Position numbers and translations under genes: made by a program
Notes under the pieces: model-generated
Database searches by the model: none
The model's input: only the letters and a program-made list of their open reading frames with translations
Told to the model about the DNA's origin: nothing
Shown: positions 1-5,503 of the stretch, in pieces
Layout: every line of letters starts with the position of its first letter
How positions within the stretch are numbered: position 1 is the stretch's first letter
NCBI GenBank assembly: GCA_946480595.1
Contig: CAMLKC010000063.1
Location: forward strand, 1 to 5,503
Direction: 5' to 3'
Origin: an uncultured Candidatus Saccharibacteria bacterium
GTDB taxonomy: Bacteria; Patescibacteria; Saccharimonadia; Saccharimonadales; CAMLKC01
Length of the DNA stretch: 5,503 nt

Positions 1-461
1 ATATCGGCCGATTTGTCCGCCACAAGCAGGCCTAGTGTGAGCCCTAGTACGATAAAGACGCTTACAGTCGCAATGACCACGAGTACCGTGAGCCATTTCT
101 GAAAGTAGACGCTCGTCCGTGTCACCGGTAAACTCAAAAGTGTCTGCAACCGACGGTCATCCTCTTCATTGACGCTAATGCCGACGAATAGCAGAACGGA
201 CATAATGATTGTCAGTATGATGATATTTGGTCCGAAGACCTGTTGGCCGATATAGCCCGGGATGGTCTTAAAGTCGGCAACTGAACCGATGAGCGGTTTG
301 AGCGACTCGGGCATAGAATTCACGATGTCCTCGATGCCGTTTTGGTTAAATGAGTTGTAGAGTGCCATGGTAATAAAAGCGGTCAGGCCGACGGCGAGGC
401 TCCAGCCGAGCAGTTGCCAACGCAGGCTATACAGTGACTTAGTAAAGACAGACCTAAACAT
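1..461 (-). CDS. ABC-2 type transporter permease, N-terminal part (cut by window edge)
   Basis: This is the first 153 residues of an integral-membrane permease, the channel half of an ABC exporter powered by the ATPase encoded just upstream. The protein starts MFRSVFTKSLYSLRW. Hydrophobic stretches at about residues 17-36, 78-97 and 124-147 look like membrane helices. Between the second and third is the cytoplasmic stretch NEEDDRRLQTLLSLPVTR (98-115). It matches the ABC-2 family pattern of an acidic run, then LLSLPVSR, then a lysine before the next helix, and is the best family evidence. The ATG at 461-459 is preceded at 6 nt by GGAGG and overlaps the end of the ATPase gene by 8 nt, so the two are co-transcribed and probably translationally coupled. 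The C-terminal half lies beyond position 1. The substrate cannot be told: small molecules, peptides and lipids are all exported by this superfamily. Confidence 0.87.
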   Translation of the reverse strand, partial: MFRSVFTKSLYSLRWQLLGWSLAVGLTAFITMALYNSFNQNGIEDIVNSMPESLKPLIGSVADFKTIPGYIGQQVFGPNIIILTIIMSVLLFVGISVNEEDDRRLQTLLSLPVTRTSVYFQKWLTVLVVIATVSVFIVLGLTLGLLVADKSAD

Positions 462-1365
462 CGTTTTCCTCCGAACGGTAATAATTCATGAACAGCTCTT
501 CGAGATCGGGCTCGGCAATTTCAATATTATCGATAGGGTGTGCGGCAAGTACCTGCATAAGCTGGTTAATGTCGCCGCCAAATGTAAAGGCGAGCATGCC
601 GCCTTCGTGTTTGAGCTTGGTGACTCCTTTTAGTGCGGCAATTTTCTCGCGTGGCACCTTGGATTTGAAATGAACGGCTACGTTTCGCGACGTGCTTTTC
701 ATGAGTTCTTTCAGCGTGTTAACTTGGATCAGCTTGCCGTCTTTAATAAACCCGACCCGGTCGCAAATTGACTGTACCTCGCTAAGAACATGTGACGAAA
801 TGAAGGTTGTCTTGCCACGTTCCTTGTGCTCGCGGATGATAGCATTGAATTCAGCCTGAATAAGCGGGTCTAGGCCGCTGGTCGGCTCGTCCAAGATCAG
901 AATATCCGGATCGTGCATCAGCGCCGCGATAAGACCTATTTTCTGCCGGTTGCCCCGCGAGAGATGGCGGATTTTTACTGTTACGTCGCTTTTTAACCGG
1001 TGGGCTAGGTCGTCGATGATCTTTTGGTCGATGCCGCCGCGCAGGTGCGCAACGTAGCTCAGGTATTGTTTACCAGTAAGTGACGGATCGGTTTCCATGT
1101 CCCCGGAAAGATAGCCGAGGCGGGTGTGGACTGCTTTCATGTCTTTCTGATGATCAAGCCCGAGGACTGTAATGCTGCCCTCCTGTGGTTTCAGTAGGTC
1201 AAGGATGGTGTTGATGGTGGTGGATTTGCCGGCGCCATTAGGGCCGAGAAATCCAAATACCTCGCCCTTGGCGACTTCTAGGTTAATATCGTAGATACCA
1301 TGTTTGCTGTCGTAGCGCTTGGTGAGATGTGAAATCTTGAGCGCCGGTGAAGTAATATCGGTCAT
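454..1365 (-). CDS. ABC-2 type exporter ATP-binding protein
   Basis: This is a complete 303-residue nucleotide-binding subunit of an ABC exporter of the BcrA/CcmA-like group. It hydrolyses ATP at the inner face of the membrane to drive the permease encoded next. Visible motifs are Walker A GPNGAGKST (41-49), signature LSRGNRQK (135-142, replacing the usual LSGGQ), Walker B DILILDEP (154-161), D-loop SGLD (163-166) and H-loop His192 in SSHVLSE. The C-terminal extension ends with EPDLEELFMNYY (285-296), typical of ATPases paired with ABC-2 permeases. At the Q-loop position the sequence reads GYLSGD, with no glutamine, as in a known subgroup with PGE or PGD there. An in-frame TTG at 1401 would add 12 residues, but that TTG is the start of a TTGACA -35 box. 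The ATG at 1365 gives the family-typical N-terminus and is therefore chosen. The substrate is unknown. Confidence 0.92.
   Translation of the reverse strand: MTDITSPALKISHLTKRYDSKHGIYDINLEVAKGEVFGFLGPNGAGKSTTINTILDLLKPQEGSITVLGLDHQKDMKAVHTRLGYLSGDMETDPSLTGKQYLSYVAHLRGGIDQKIIDDLAHRLKSDVTVKIRHLSRGNRQKIGLIAALMHDPDILILDEPTSGLDPLIQAEFNAIIREHKERGKTTFISSHVLSEVQSICDRVGFIKDGKLIQVNTLKELMKSTSRNVAVHFKSKVPREKIAALKGVTKLKHEGGMLAFTFGGDINQLMQVLAAHPIDNIEIAEPDLEELFMNYYRSEENDV
468..472 (-). promoter_or_regulatory. Shine-Dalgarno site of the permease gene
   Basis: On the minus strand GGAGG lies 6 nt before the permease ATG, inside the last codons of the ATPase gene. It is one of the strongest ribosome-binding sequences in the window. 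It supports the 8-nt overlap start and shows that this organism uses Shine-Dalgarno initiation for an operon-internal gene, unlike the promoter-proximal ATPase gene, which has none. Confidence 0.8.
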
Positions 1366-1371
1366 GGTTAC

Positions 1372-1401
1372 AGTGTATCTCTGCGGTTTTATTGTTGTCA
1401 A
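1372..1401 (-). promoter_or_regulatory. Promoter of the ABC exporter operon, probably leaderless
   Basis: The minus strand shows a consensus -35 TTGACA (1401-1396), an 18-bp spacer and a -10-like TACACT (1377-1372, 4 of 6 to TATAAT). Only 6 nt separate the -10 from the ATG at 1365, so the expected transcription start falls on or next to the A of the start codon. No Shine-Dalgarno sequence exists between them. The reading ATACAC with 17-bp spacing is an alternative -10. The -35 box begins 9 bp from the CIRCE operator, so HrcA bound there could also affect this promoter. Confidence 0.65.
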
Positions 1402-1410
1402 ATGGAATAG

Positions 1411-1437
1411 TTAGCACTCTATTGACCTGAGTGCTAA
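1411..1437. promoter_or_regulatory. CIRCE operator (HrcA-binding inverted repeat)
   Basis: TTAGCACTC (1411-1419), nine spacer bases (1420-1428) and GAGTGCTAA (1429-1437) match the CIRCE consensus in every arm position. CIRCE is the operator of HrcA, the repressor of groE and dnaK operons in many bacteria. HrcA loses DNA binding when the GroEL chaperonin is occupied by unfolded protein. Here the operator covers the -35 region of the clpC promoter, so clpC and the genes behind it should be repressed under normal conditions and induced by heat or misfolding. hrcA itself is not in this window. Confidence 0.95.
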
Positions 1438-1451
1438 TTTTGTCATATACT
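1422..1451 (+). promoter_or_regulatory. clpC promoter, overlapped by CIRCE
   Basis: The -35 box TTGACC (1422-1427, 5 of 6 to consensus) lies inside the CIRCE spacer. After 18 bp comes the -10 box TATACT (1446-1451, 5 of 6). The expected start of transcription is near 1458. The overlap of the -35 with the operator is the classic layout for repression by HrcA blocking the main vegetative sigma factor. No alternative heat-shock sigma motif is needed. Confidence 0.8.
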
Positions 1452-1457
1452 AAATAA

Positions 1458-1529
1458 AGTAAACGGTGAGCATGAATTTTGTCGGATAAAACGCTTGCGC
1501 TCGCCACAGGGAGGATTGATAATAAAGAT
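1458..1529 (+). other. clpC 5' leader with two competing translation starts
   Basis: If transcription starts near 1458, the leader to the ATG at 1530 is about 72 nt. Two starts compete. TTG at 1479 has GGTGAG (1465-1470) 8 nt upstream and would add 17 residues with no counterpart in ClpC proteins. ATG at 1530 gives a family-like N-terminus; its Shine-Dalgarno GGGAGG (1509-1514) is strong but 15 nt away, longer than ideal. I prefer the ATG on protein grounds. An ATG at 1472 opens only five codons. Confidence 0.5.
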
Positions 1530-4022
1530 ATGGCAGATGATTTCGCAGAATTCGTATCGCACCTGACCGATAACGCGAGGACAAGTCTGCAGCATGCAGA
1601 CGCAATAGCCCGCGGCTACGGCAGTGCTTATATTGGAACCGAACATTTGCTCCTTGGCGTACTTGCCCAAGGGTCTTCCGTGGGTGCTAAAGTTCTAGCC
1701 GATGCCGGCGTGACGCTCGACAGAGCCGAGCTTGCTCTGAATCTGACACCGCGCAATCTGGTGGTCAGCACTGGCGCAAAAGGTTTGTCTGAAACGGCCA
1801 AGCTGACACTGAAAATGAGTTGGGAGATAGCTCAGGAATTCCATCAGGATTACTTAGGTACCGAGCATATCCTTTACAGCATTCTTACCCAAAAGAACGC
1901 CCGTGCGACCGTACTGCTGCGCGATATGAGCGTTGACGTCAGTGAAATCACGAGCGACCTCGAAGAATTTTTTGACCGTCAAAATAACGCCTACGAAGAG
2001 GCGAGTGATGCTGGCGCGACAGTCCAGCCAAAGAAAAAGCGTGGTGGCGGCGGTGCGCTAGAGGCGTTTGGAACCGACCTGACCGCGAAAGCGCGCGCCG
2101 GCGAGCTCGATCCTGTTATTGGTCGCAATGACCAAGAAGAGCGCATGGTAACGATCTTAAGCCGTCGCACCAAGAACAACCCAGTGCTCATTGGTGAACC
2201 GGGTGTCGGCAAGACGGCGATTGTCGAAGGGCTAGCGCAGCGGATTGCCCGTGAAGATGTTCCTGACCACCTGCTCGATAAGCGAGTAATTCAGCTTGAC
2301 CTCGCGGCTATGATTGCCGGCACCAAATACCGCGGCGAGTTTGAAGAGCGGTTAAAGAAAGTTGTTGATGAACTTCGAGAACAAAAAAACACCATTATCT
2401 TTATAGACGAGCTGCACCTACTCGTTGGGGCTGGCGCAGCCGAAGGCGCGCTCGATGCGGCGAACATGCTGAAGCCTGCACTCGCACGCGGTGAACTGCA
2501 TCTTATTGGTGCGACGACGCTCGACGAGTACCGCAAGCATATCGAAAAAGACACCGCGCTGGAGCGTCGCTTCCAGACAATTATTGTGCCCGAACCTAAT
2601 CTCCGTGACACCGTCGCCATTATTAAAGGCCTCCGCAGCTACTACGAAAAATATCACAATGTTTCTATGAGTGACGAACTTGTCGAGGACGCGGTATATA
2701 TGGCTGACCGTTATGTCAGTGAACGTTTTATGCCCGACAAGGCAATTGATGTGATTGACGAGGCGGCGGCGCTGGTGCGCGTACGCTCTGGCCATAAGCC
2801 AAGCAAGCTCCGTGACTTCACCCGACAACTAAAAAACCTGAACGAAAAAATGGAAGAAGCCGTCGTCGGCGAAGATTACGAGCGCGCTGCGCTATACAAG
2901 ACACGTATCAGTCAGATTACGTCGAAAATAGACGAAACAAAAGCCGACTATGAAAACAAAACCCCTATCACGCTGACCGATGACGATGTCGCCAAGGCTA
3001 TTGCGACAATGACGGGTGTGCCCGCGGAACGGGTACAAAAATCCGAAGCAAAACTACTTCGCCGGCTCGAAAAGCACCTTGGCAAATTCATTATTGGTCA
3101 GGACGAAGCCGTCGAAAAAGTCGCCCGCGCCATCCGCCGAAGCAGGAGTGGCGTGGCTAGTAACAAGCGGCCAATCGGTTCATTCGTTTTCATGGGCCCT
3201 ACTGGTGTTGGTAAGACTGAACTCGCGAAAGTACTTGCCCGCGAAGTTTTTGGCAGTGAAAGCGCGCTTGTAAAGATCGACATGAGCGAATTTGGTGAAA
3301 AGCACAATACTAGCCGACTCCTTGGTGCGCCGGCCGGATATGTCGGATATGAAGACGGCGGCAAATTGACCGACAAGATCCGTCGCCAGCCTTACAGCGT
3401 GGTGTTATTCGACGAAATTGAAAAAGCTCACCGTGATGTATTCCAGCTGCTTCTCCAGCTTCTAGAGGACGGCAAGTTGACAGATGCCAAGGGACGATCG
3501 GTCGATTTCACGAATACCATTGTCATTCTGACGAGCAATCTTGGCACCGAGCGCATGGCAAAAGAGTCCAGCCTCGGGTTCCATGTTAGCAGTAAGTCAG
3601 ACCAAGAACACCTTGATACTATCCATGAAGAGAACGCTGCTGCCGCCGAAGAAGCATTGTCGAAAATGATGCGCCCCGAGCTCATTAACCGGTTTGACGC
3701 CGTCGTAACGTTCCGGGCGCTTACCCGGAAGGAGATCGGTAAGATCTTCGATAATCTTATAGAAGAGTTGAGCGACCGCCTCGTCCGTAAGGGCATTCAC
3801 CTGGTTGTTAAGCCTTCGGCAAAGCGGTTATTGATCGAAAAAGGCTATAGCGAAAAGTATGGCGCCCGTCCGCTACGCCGTGCCATTCAAGATTTGCTTG
3901 AGCATCAAATCGCAGACGGCCTTCTGAGTGGTGAATATGAAAAGGGAAGCGTCTTGGAAATAGGCGCACGAAAAGGCATAATAGTTGTAGATGTCGAACA
4001 CGAGACAGTTCCAACAGCGTAG
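1530..4022 (+). CDS. clpC: ATP-dependent Clp protease ATP-binding subunit ClpC
   Basis: ClpC is a cytoplasmic hexameric AAA+ unfoldase that threads proteins into the ClpP peptidase. From the ATG at 1530 it has 830 residues, usual for the family. In order: a double Clp_N domain with repeats at [10 protein letters not shown] (34-43) and [10 protein letters not shown] (108-117); a basic/glycine linker (168-175); D1 with Walker A GEPGVGKT (222-229), pore loop KYRG (266-269), Walker B IIFIDE (289-294) and Arg finger ERRF (345-348); a UVR-type middle domain (about 427-465); D2 with Walker A GPTGVGKT (556-563), pore loop GYVGYEDGG (603-611), Walker B VVLFDE (624-629) and sensor 2 GARPLRR (778-784). 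Leu-Gly-Phe at 682-684 is the ClpP-docking tripeptide. All ATPase motifs are intact. Middle domain plus docking loop mark ClpC rather than ClpB or ClpA. Expression should be under HrcA. The end overlaps the next gene by 32 nt. Confidence 0.96.
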   Translation: MADDFAEFVSHLTDNARTSLQHADAIARGYGSAYIGTEHLLLGVLAQGSSVGAKVLADAGVTLDRAELALNLTPRNLVVSTGAKGLSETAKLTLKMSWEIAQEFHQDYLGTEHILYSILTQKNARATVLLRDMSVDVSEITSDLEEFFDRQNNAYEEASDAGATVQPKKKRGGGGALEAFGTDLTAKARAGELDPVIGRNDQEERMVTILSRRTKNNPVLIGEPGVGKTAIVEGLAQRIAREDVPDHLLDKRVIQLDLAAMIAGTKYRGEFEERLKKVVDELREQKNTIIFIDELHLLVGAGAAEGALDAANMLKPALARGELHLIGATTLDEYRKHIEKDTALERRFQTIIVPEPNLRDTVAIIKGLRSYYEKYHNVSMSDELVEDAVYMADRYVSERFMPDKAIDVIDEAAALVRVRSGHKPSKLRDFTRQLKNLNEKMEEAVVGEDYERAALYKTRISQITSKIDETKADYENKTPITLTDDDVAKAIATMTGVPAERVQKSEAKLLRRLEKHLGKFIIGQDEAVEKVARAIRRSRSGVASNKRPIGSFVFMGPTGVGKTELAKVLAREVFGSESALVKIDMSEFGEKHNTSRLLGAPAGYVGYEDGGKLTDKIRRQPYSVVLFDEIEKAHRDVFQLLLQLLEDGKLTDAKGRSVDFTNTIVILTSNLGTERMAKESSLGFHVSSKSDQEHLDTIHEENAAAAEEALSKMMRPELINRFDAVVTFRALTRKEIGKIFDNLIEELSDRLVRKGIHLVVKPSAKRLLIEKGYSEKYGARPLRRAIQDLLEHQIADGLLSGEYEKGSVLEIGARKGIIVVDVEHETVPTA

Positions 4023-5016
4023 CCGCGGCAATGGGCATGTCGTCGCACTGCTCGTTACTGCTTTTTCGCTTGCTGCTGCACTGCTACTCGTCCTTAACCG
4101 GCAATATATCGTTGACCAGATAGCGGTATGGCAATATAAGCCTCCAGCGGCCGTCTCTCAGCTTGCCGATCGTTCCGGCATGAATAATACCGGCAAATTC
4201 TATTTCTACACGAGTCGCCCGGCTATAGAGGCGGCGAAACAATTCAATGAGTCTTGTGGTCGCAAAGAGGAGAGCACCGCGATCCTCGGCTGTTATAATG
4301 GCAAAAATATTTTCATTTACAATGTCGCCAACCGTCAGCTCGACGGCATTAAAGAGGTGACGGCGGCACACGAAATGCTGCACGCTGCCTATGCGCGACT
4401 CGGTGATAGTGAAAAGAAAGCAGTCAATAAGCTCCTTGAAAACGAGTACGCCAAGCTAAAGAGCGACAAAGAGCTGGCTGAGCGTTTTGCCTTTTACGAC
4501 CGAACAGAACCGGGAGAGCGTGACAACGAACTTCATTCGATTATCGGAACGGAGGTTGCGACAGTTAACCCTGCTCTCGAGCAGTACTACAAAAAATTCT
4601 TTACCGATCGCAGAAAGGTGCTGGCGCTGCACGATAACTACGCCAGTGTTTTCGCCGAACTGCAGGCAAAAGGAGAATCTCTTTCTAAAGAGATGGCGGA
4701 TCTAAAAGCGACAATCACACAAGAGAGCCAAGAGTTTAATGCTGAAATAGATACTCTGAATGCTGATATAGCCGAATTTAACCAGCGAGCGAACAGTGAC
4801 GATGGGTTTCCGAGTAAGGAGGCATTTGACGCCCAGCGTGCTTCGCTTGTCGCAAGGGCGTCTCAGCTCGATATGATGCGTGACACCCTTAACATGAAAA
4901 TCGCCACCTACAACGGCCTGCGTGAAGAGTTGAAACAAGTAGTCAGCCAGTCCGAAGCACTGAACCAAAGTATCGATAGCAGCCTTGAGCCGGTGCAAAG
5001 CGTGACCAGACCGTAG
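3991..5016 (+). CDS. Membrane-anchored putative zinc metalloprotease (HExxH) with C-terminal coiled coil
   Basis: No established name is recognised for this 341-residue protein. Residues 1-16 are basic, 17-36 form one hydrophobic helix, and the rest is soluble, which predicts an uncleaved signal anchor with the body outside the membrane. VTAAHEMLHAAY (123-134) contains the zinc/catalytic motif HExxH (His127, Glu128, His131). NELHSIIGTE (179-188) downstream offers Glu180 or Glu188 as the third zinc ligand, a gluzincin-like layout. Residues about 207-332 are charged, mostly helical and coiled-coil-like, broken near 267-276 (ANSDDGFPSK). Cys89 and Cys101 are the only cysteines. An in-frame stop lies directly before the ATG at 3991, and no other ATG, GTG or TTG precedes the membrane helix, so the 32-nt overlap with clpC appears real. 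The Shine-Dalgarno is poor (AAGG, 14 nt away), pointing to translational coupling with clpC. Peptidase activity and substrate are inferred, not shown. Confidence 0.82.
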   Translation: MSNTRQFQQRSRGNGHVVALLVTAFSLAAALLLVLNRQYIVDQIAVWQYKPPAAVSQLADRSGMNNTGKFYFYTSRPAIEAAKQFNESCGRKEESTAILGCYNGKNIFIYNVANRQLDGIKEVTAAHEMLHAAYARLGDSEKKAVNKLLENEYAKLKSDKELAERFAFYDRTEPGERDNELHSIIGTEVATVNPALEQYYKKFFTDRRKVLALHDNYASVFAELQAKGESLSKEMADLKATITQESQEFNAEIDTLNADIAEFNQRANSDDGFPSKEAFDAQRASLVARASQLDMMRDTLNMKIATYNGLREELKQVVSQSEALNQSIDSSLEPVQSVTRP

Positions 5017-5022
5017 TATAAT
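5017..5022 (+). promoter_or_regulatory. Perfect -10 box directly before radA
   Basis: TATAAT begins immediately after the stop codon of the metalloprotease gene and ends 7 nt before the radA ATG at 5030. Transcription from it would begin at or next to the start codon, giving a leaderless radA mRNA. A -35 is weak (TGCAAA at 4994-4999, 17-bp spacing, 3 of 6), and no extended -10 TG is present. No Shine-Dalgarno lies between the box and the ATG. It may be an internal promoter supplementing read-through from clpC. Confidence 0.5.
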
Positions 5023-5029
5023 AAAGACA

Positions 5030-5503
5030 ATGCCTAAGACGAGAACTCAATACGTTTGCCAAAATTGTGGCGCCGCTTATCCAAAATGGTCCGGAAAATG
5101 TGAGAATTGCGGTGACTGGAACACGCTTGTCGAGCAAGTAGCTGCTTCTAACGGTAAATCTGCTGTTGCAAAGAGTGTCCACAGCGGCCGTGTATTGTCG
5201 CCGCAAAATATGCAGTCTATTACGGCCGAAGACGATATTGTACGCATGCAAACGGGATACGTCGACCTTGATGAAGTACTGGGCGGCGGGATTCTACCTG
5301 GCGGTGTCATGCTGATGGCCGGACAGCCAGGTATTGGCAAGAGCACGCTGTTACTTCAGGTGGCGAGCAATGTCGCTAAAGGCAAGGCCGTTCTTTATGC
5401 CAGCGGAGAGGAGTCGGCGTCACAGGTAAAACTGCGTGCGCAGCGGCTTGGTGCGAATGCTAGTGAGCAGCTCCATTTTGTTGCCAGCACCAGCGCCGAC
5501 GAT
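5030..5503 (+). CDS. radA: DNA repair protein RadA/Sms, N-terminal part (cut by window edge)
   Basis: RadA (Sms) is a RecA-like ATPase that helps branch migration and processing of recombination intermediates in DNA repair. The 158 residues present start MPKTRTQYVCQNCG. A zinc finger is formed by Cys10, Cys13, Cys24 and Cys27, with the family-typical YPKWSGKC between the pairs. The linker reaches the ATPase core at TGYVDLDEVLGGGILPGG (75-92). Walker A is GQPGIGKST (98-106), and YASGEES (123-129) is the conserved RadA motif beside it. The later KNRFG motif and the Lon-like C-terminal domain lie beyond the window. The ATG follows the metalloprotease stop codon by 13 nt and lacks a Shine-Dalgarno. 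It is either coupled to the upstream gene or translated from a leaderless transcript. Nearness to clpC matches the Firmicutes order clpC-radA. Confidence 0.95.
   Translation, partial: MPKTRTQYVCQNCGAAYPKWSGKCENCGDWNTLVEQVAASNGKSAVAKSVHSGRVLSPQNMQSITAEDDIVRMQTGYVDLDEVLGGGILPGGVMLMAGQPGIGKSTLLLQVASNVAKGKAVLYASGEESASQVKLRAQRLGANASEQLHFVASTSADD

Noticed and set aside
367..633. Plus-strand open frame across the permease/ATPase junction
   Set aside because: It crosses two well-supported minus-strand genes and their overlap, and shows no family features.
1366..1401. Upstream in-frame TTG start extending the ABC ATPase by 12 residues
   Set aside because: The TTG is the first triplet of a consensus TTGACA -35 box, has no ribosome-binding site, and adds residues not seen in the family; the ATG at 1365 fits better.
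1402..1460. CtsR-type operator upstream of clpC
   Set aside because: I looked for tandem GGTCAAA-like heptads and found none; the only operator seen is CIRCE.
1472..1489. Five-codon upstream mini-ORF in the clpC leader
   Set aside because: The GGTGAG before its ATG is only 1 nt away, so initiation is implausible, and there is no attenuator-like structure with it.
2418..2828. Long minus-strand open frame inside clpC (136 codons)
   Set aside because: It lies wholly within a strongly conserved coding region on the other strand, has no recognisable domain, and its composition fits a shadow of the ClpC codons.
3428..3796. Minus-strand open frame under the ClpC D2 domain
   Set aside because: The Ser/Arg-rich translation is typical of an antisense shadow; the plus strand carries intact D2 motifs here.
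4023..5029. Intrinsic terminator between the rightward genes
   Set aside because: No GC-rich hairpin followed by a T-run was seen around 4022 or 5016, so the three genes are best read as one transcription unit with a possible internal promoter.
1..5503. CRISPR array, tRNA/rRNA genes, insertion sequences or recoded stop codons
   Set aside because: No regularly spaced repeats, tRNA-like cloverleaf, transposase motifs or internal TGA codons in the real genes were found by reading.

Overview
The window reads as a compact bacterial chromosome segment with four genes in two divergent groups. Base composition is mixed, roughly half G+C by eye. The standard genetic code works throughout, with TGG as Trp and no internal TGA in the real genes. 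The ClpC N-terminal sequence, the anchored HExxH protein beside it, the tight packing and the apparently leaderless starts suggest a Patescibacteria/Saccharibacteria (TM7)-like organism. An actinobacterium-like source is the main alternative. This placement is from pattern memory and is moderate at best.

Left part (minus strand, 1-1365): an ABC exporter operon. The promoter-proximal gene is an ABC-2-type ATPase. It is followed, with an 8-nt overlap and its own strong Shine-Dalgarno, by an ABC-2 membrane permease cut off by the left edge. The ATPase promoter sits so close to the ATG that the mRNA probably has no leader.

Middle (1366-1529): a divergent control region. It holds a perfect CIRCE operator (the HrcA repressor site) whose spacer contains the -35 box of the rightward promoter. 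The leftward promoter's -35 box begins only 9 bp from the other edge of the operator. No CtsR-type tandem heptad was seen.

Right part (plus strand, 1530-5503): clpC encodes a complete AAA+ unfoldase with two ATPase modules, a UVR-type middle domain and a ClpP-docking loop. It overlaps by 32 nt a gene for a membrane-anchored, outward-facing putative zinc metalloprotease with a long coiled-coil tail. After 13 nt comes radA/sms (repair and recombination ATPase), truncated by the right edge. A perfect TATAAT box straddles the junction, so radA may also have its own leaderless transcript. The clpC-radA neighbourhood recalls the Firmicutes ctsR-mcsA-mcsB-clpC-radA-disA operon. Here the upstream regulators are absent, HrcA/CIRCE appears to replace CtsR, and an envelope protease gene lies between clpC and radA. 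Together the rightward genes look like a heat/protein-stress unit joining cytoplasmic unfolding and proteolysis, a putative envelope protease and DNA repair.

No rRNA, tRNA, CRISPR array, insertion sequence or convincing intrinsic terminator was seen.
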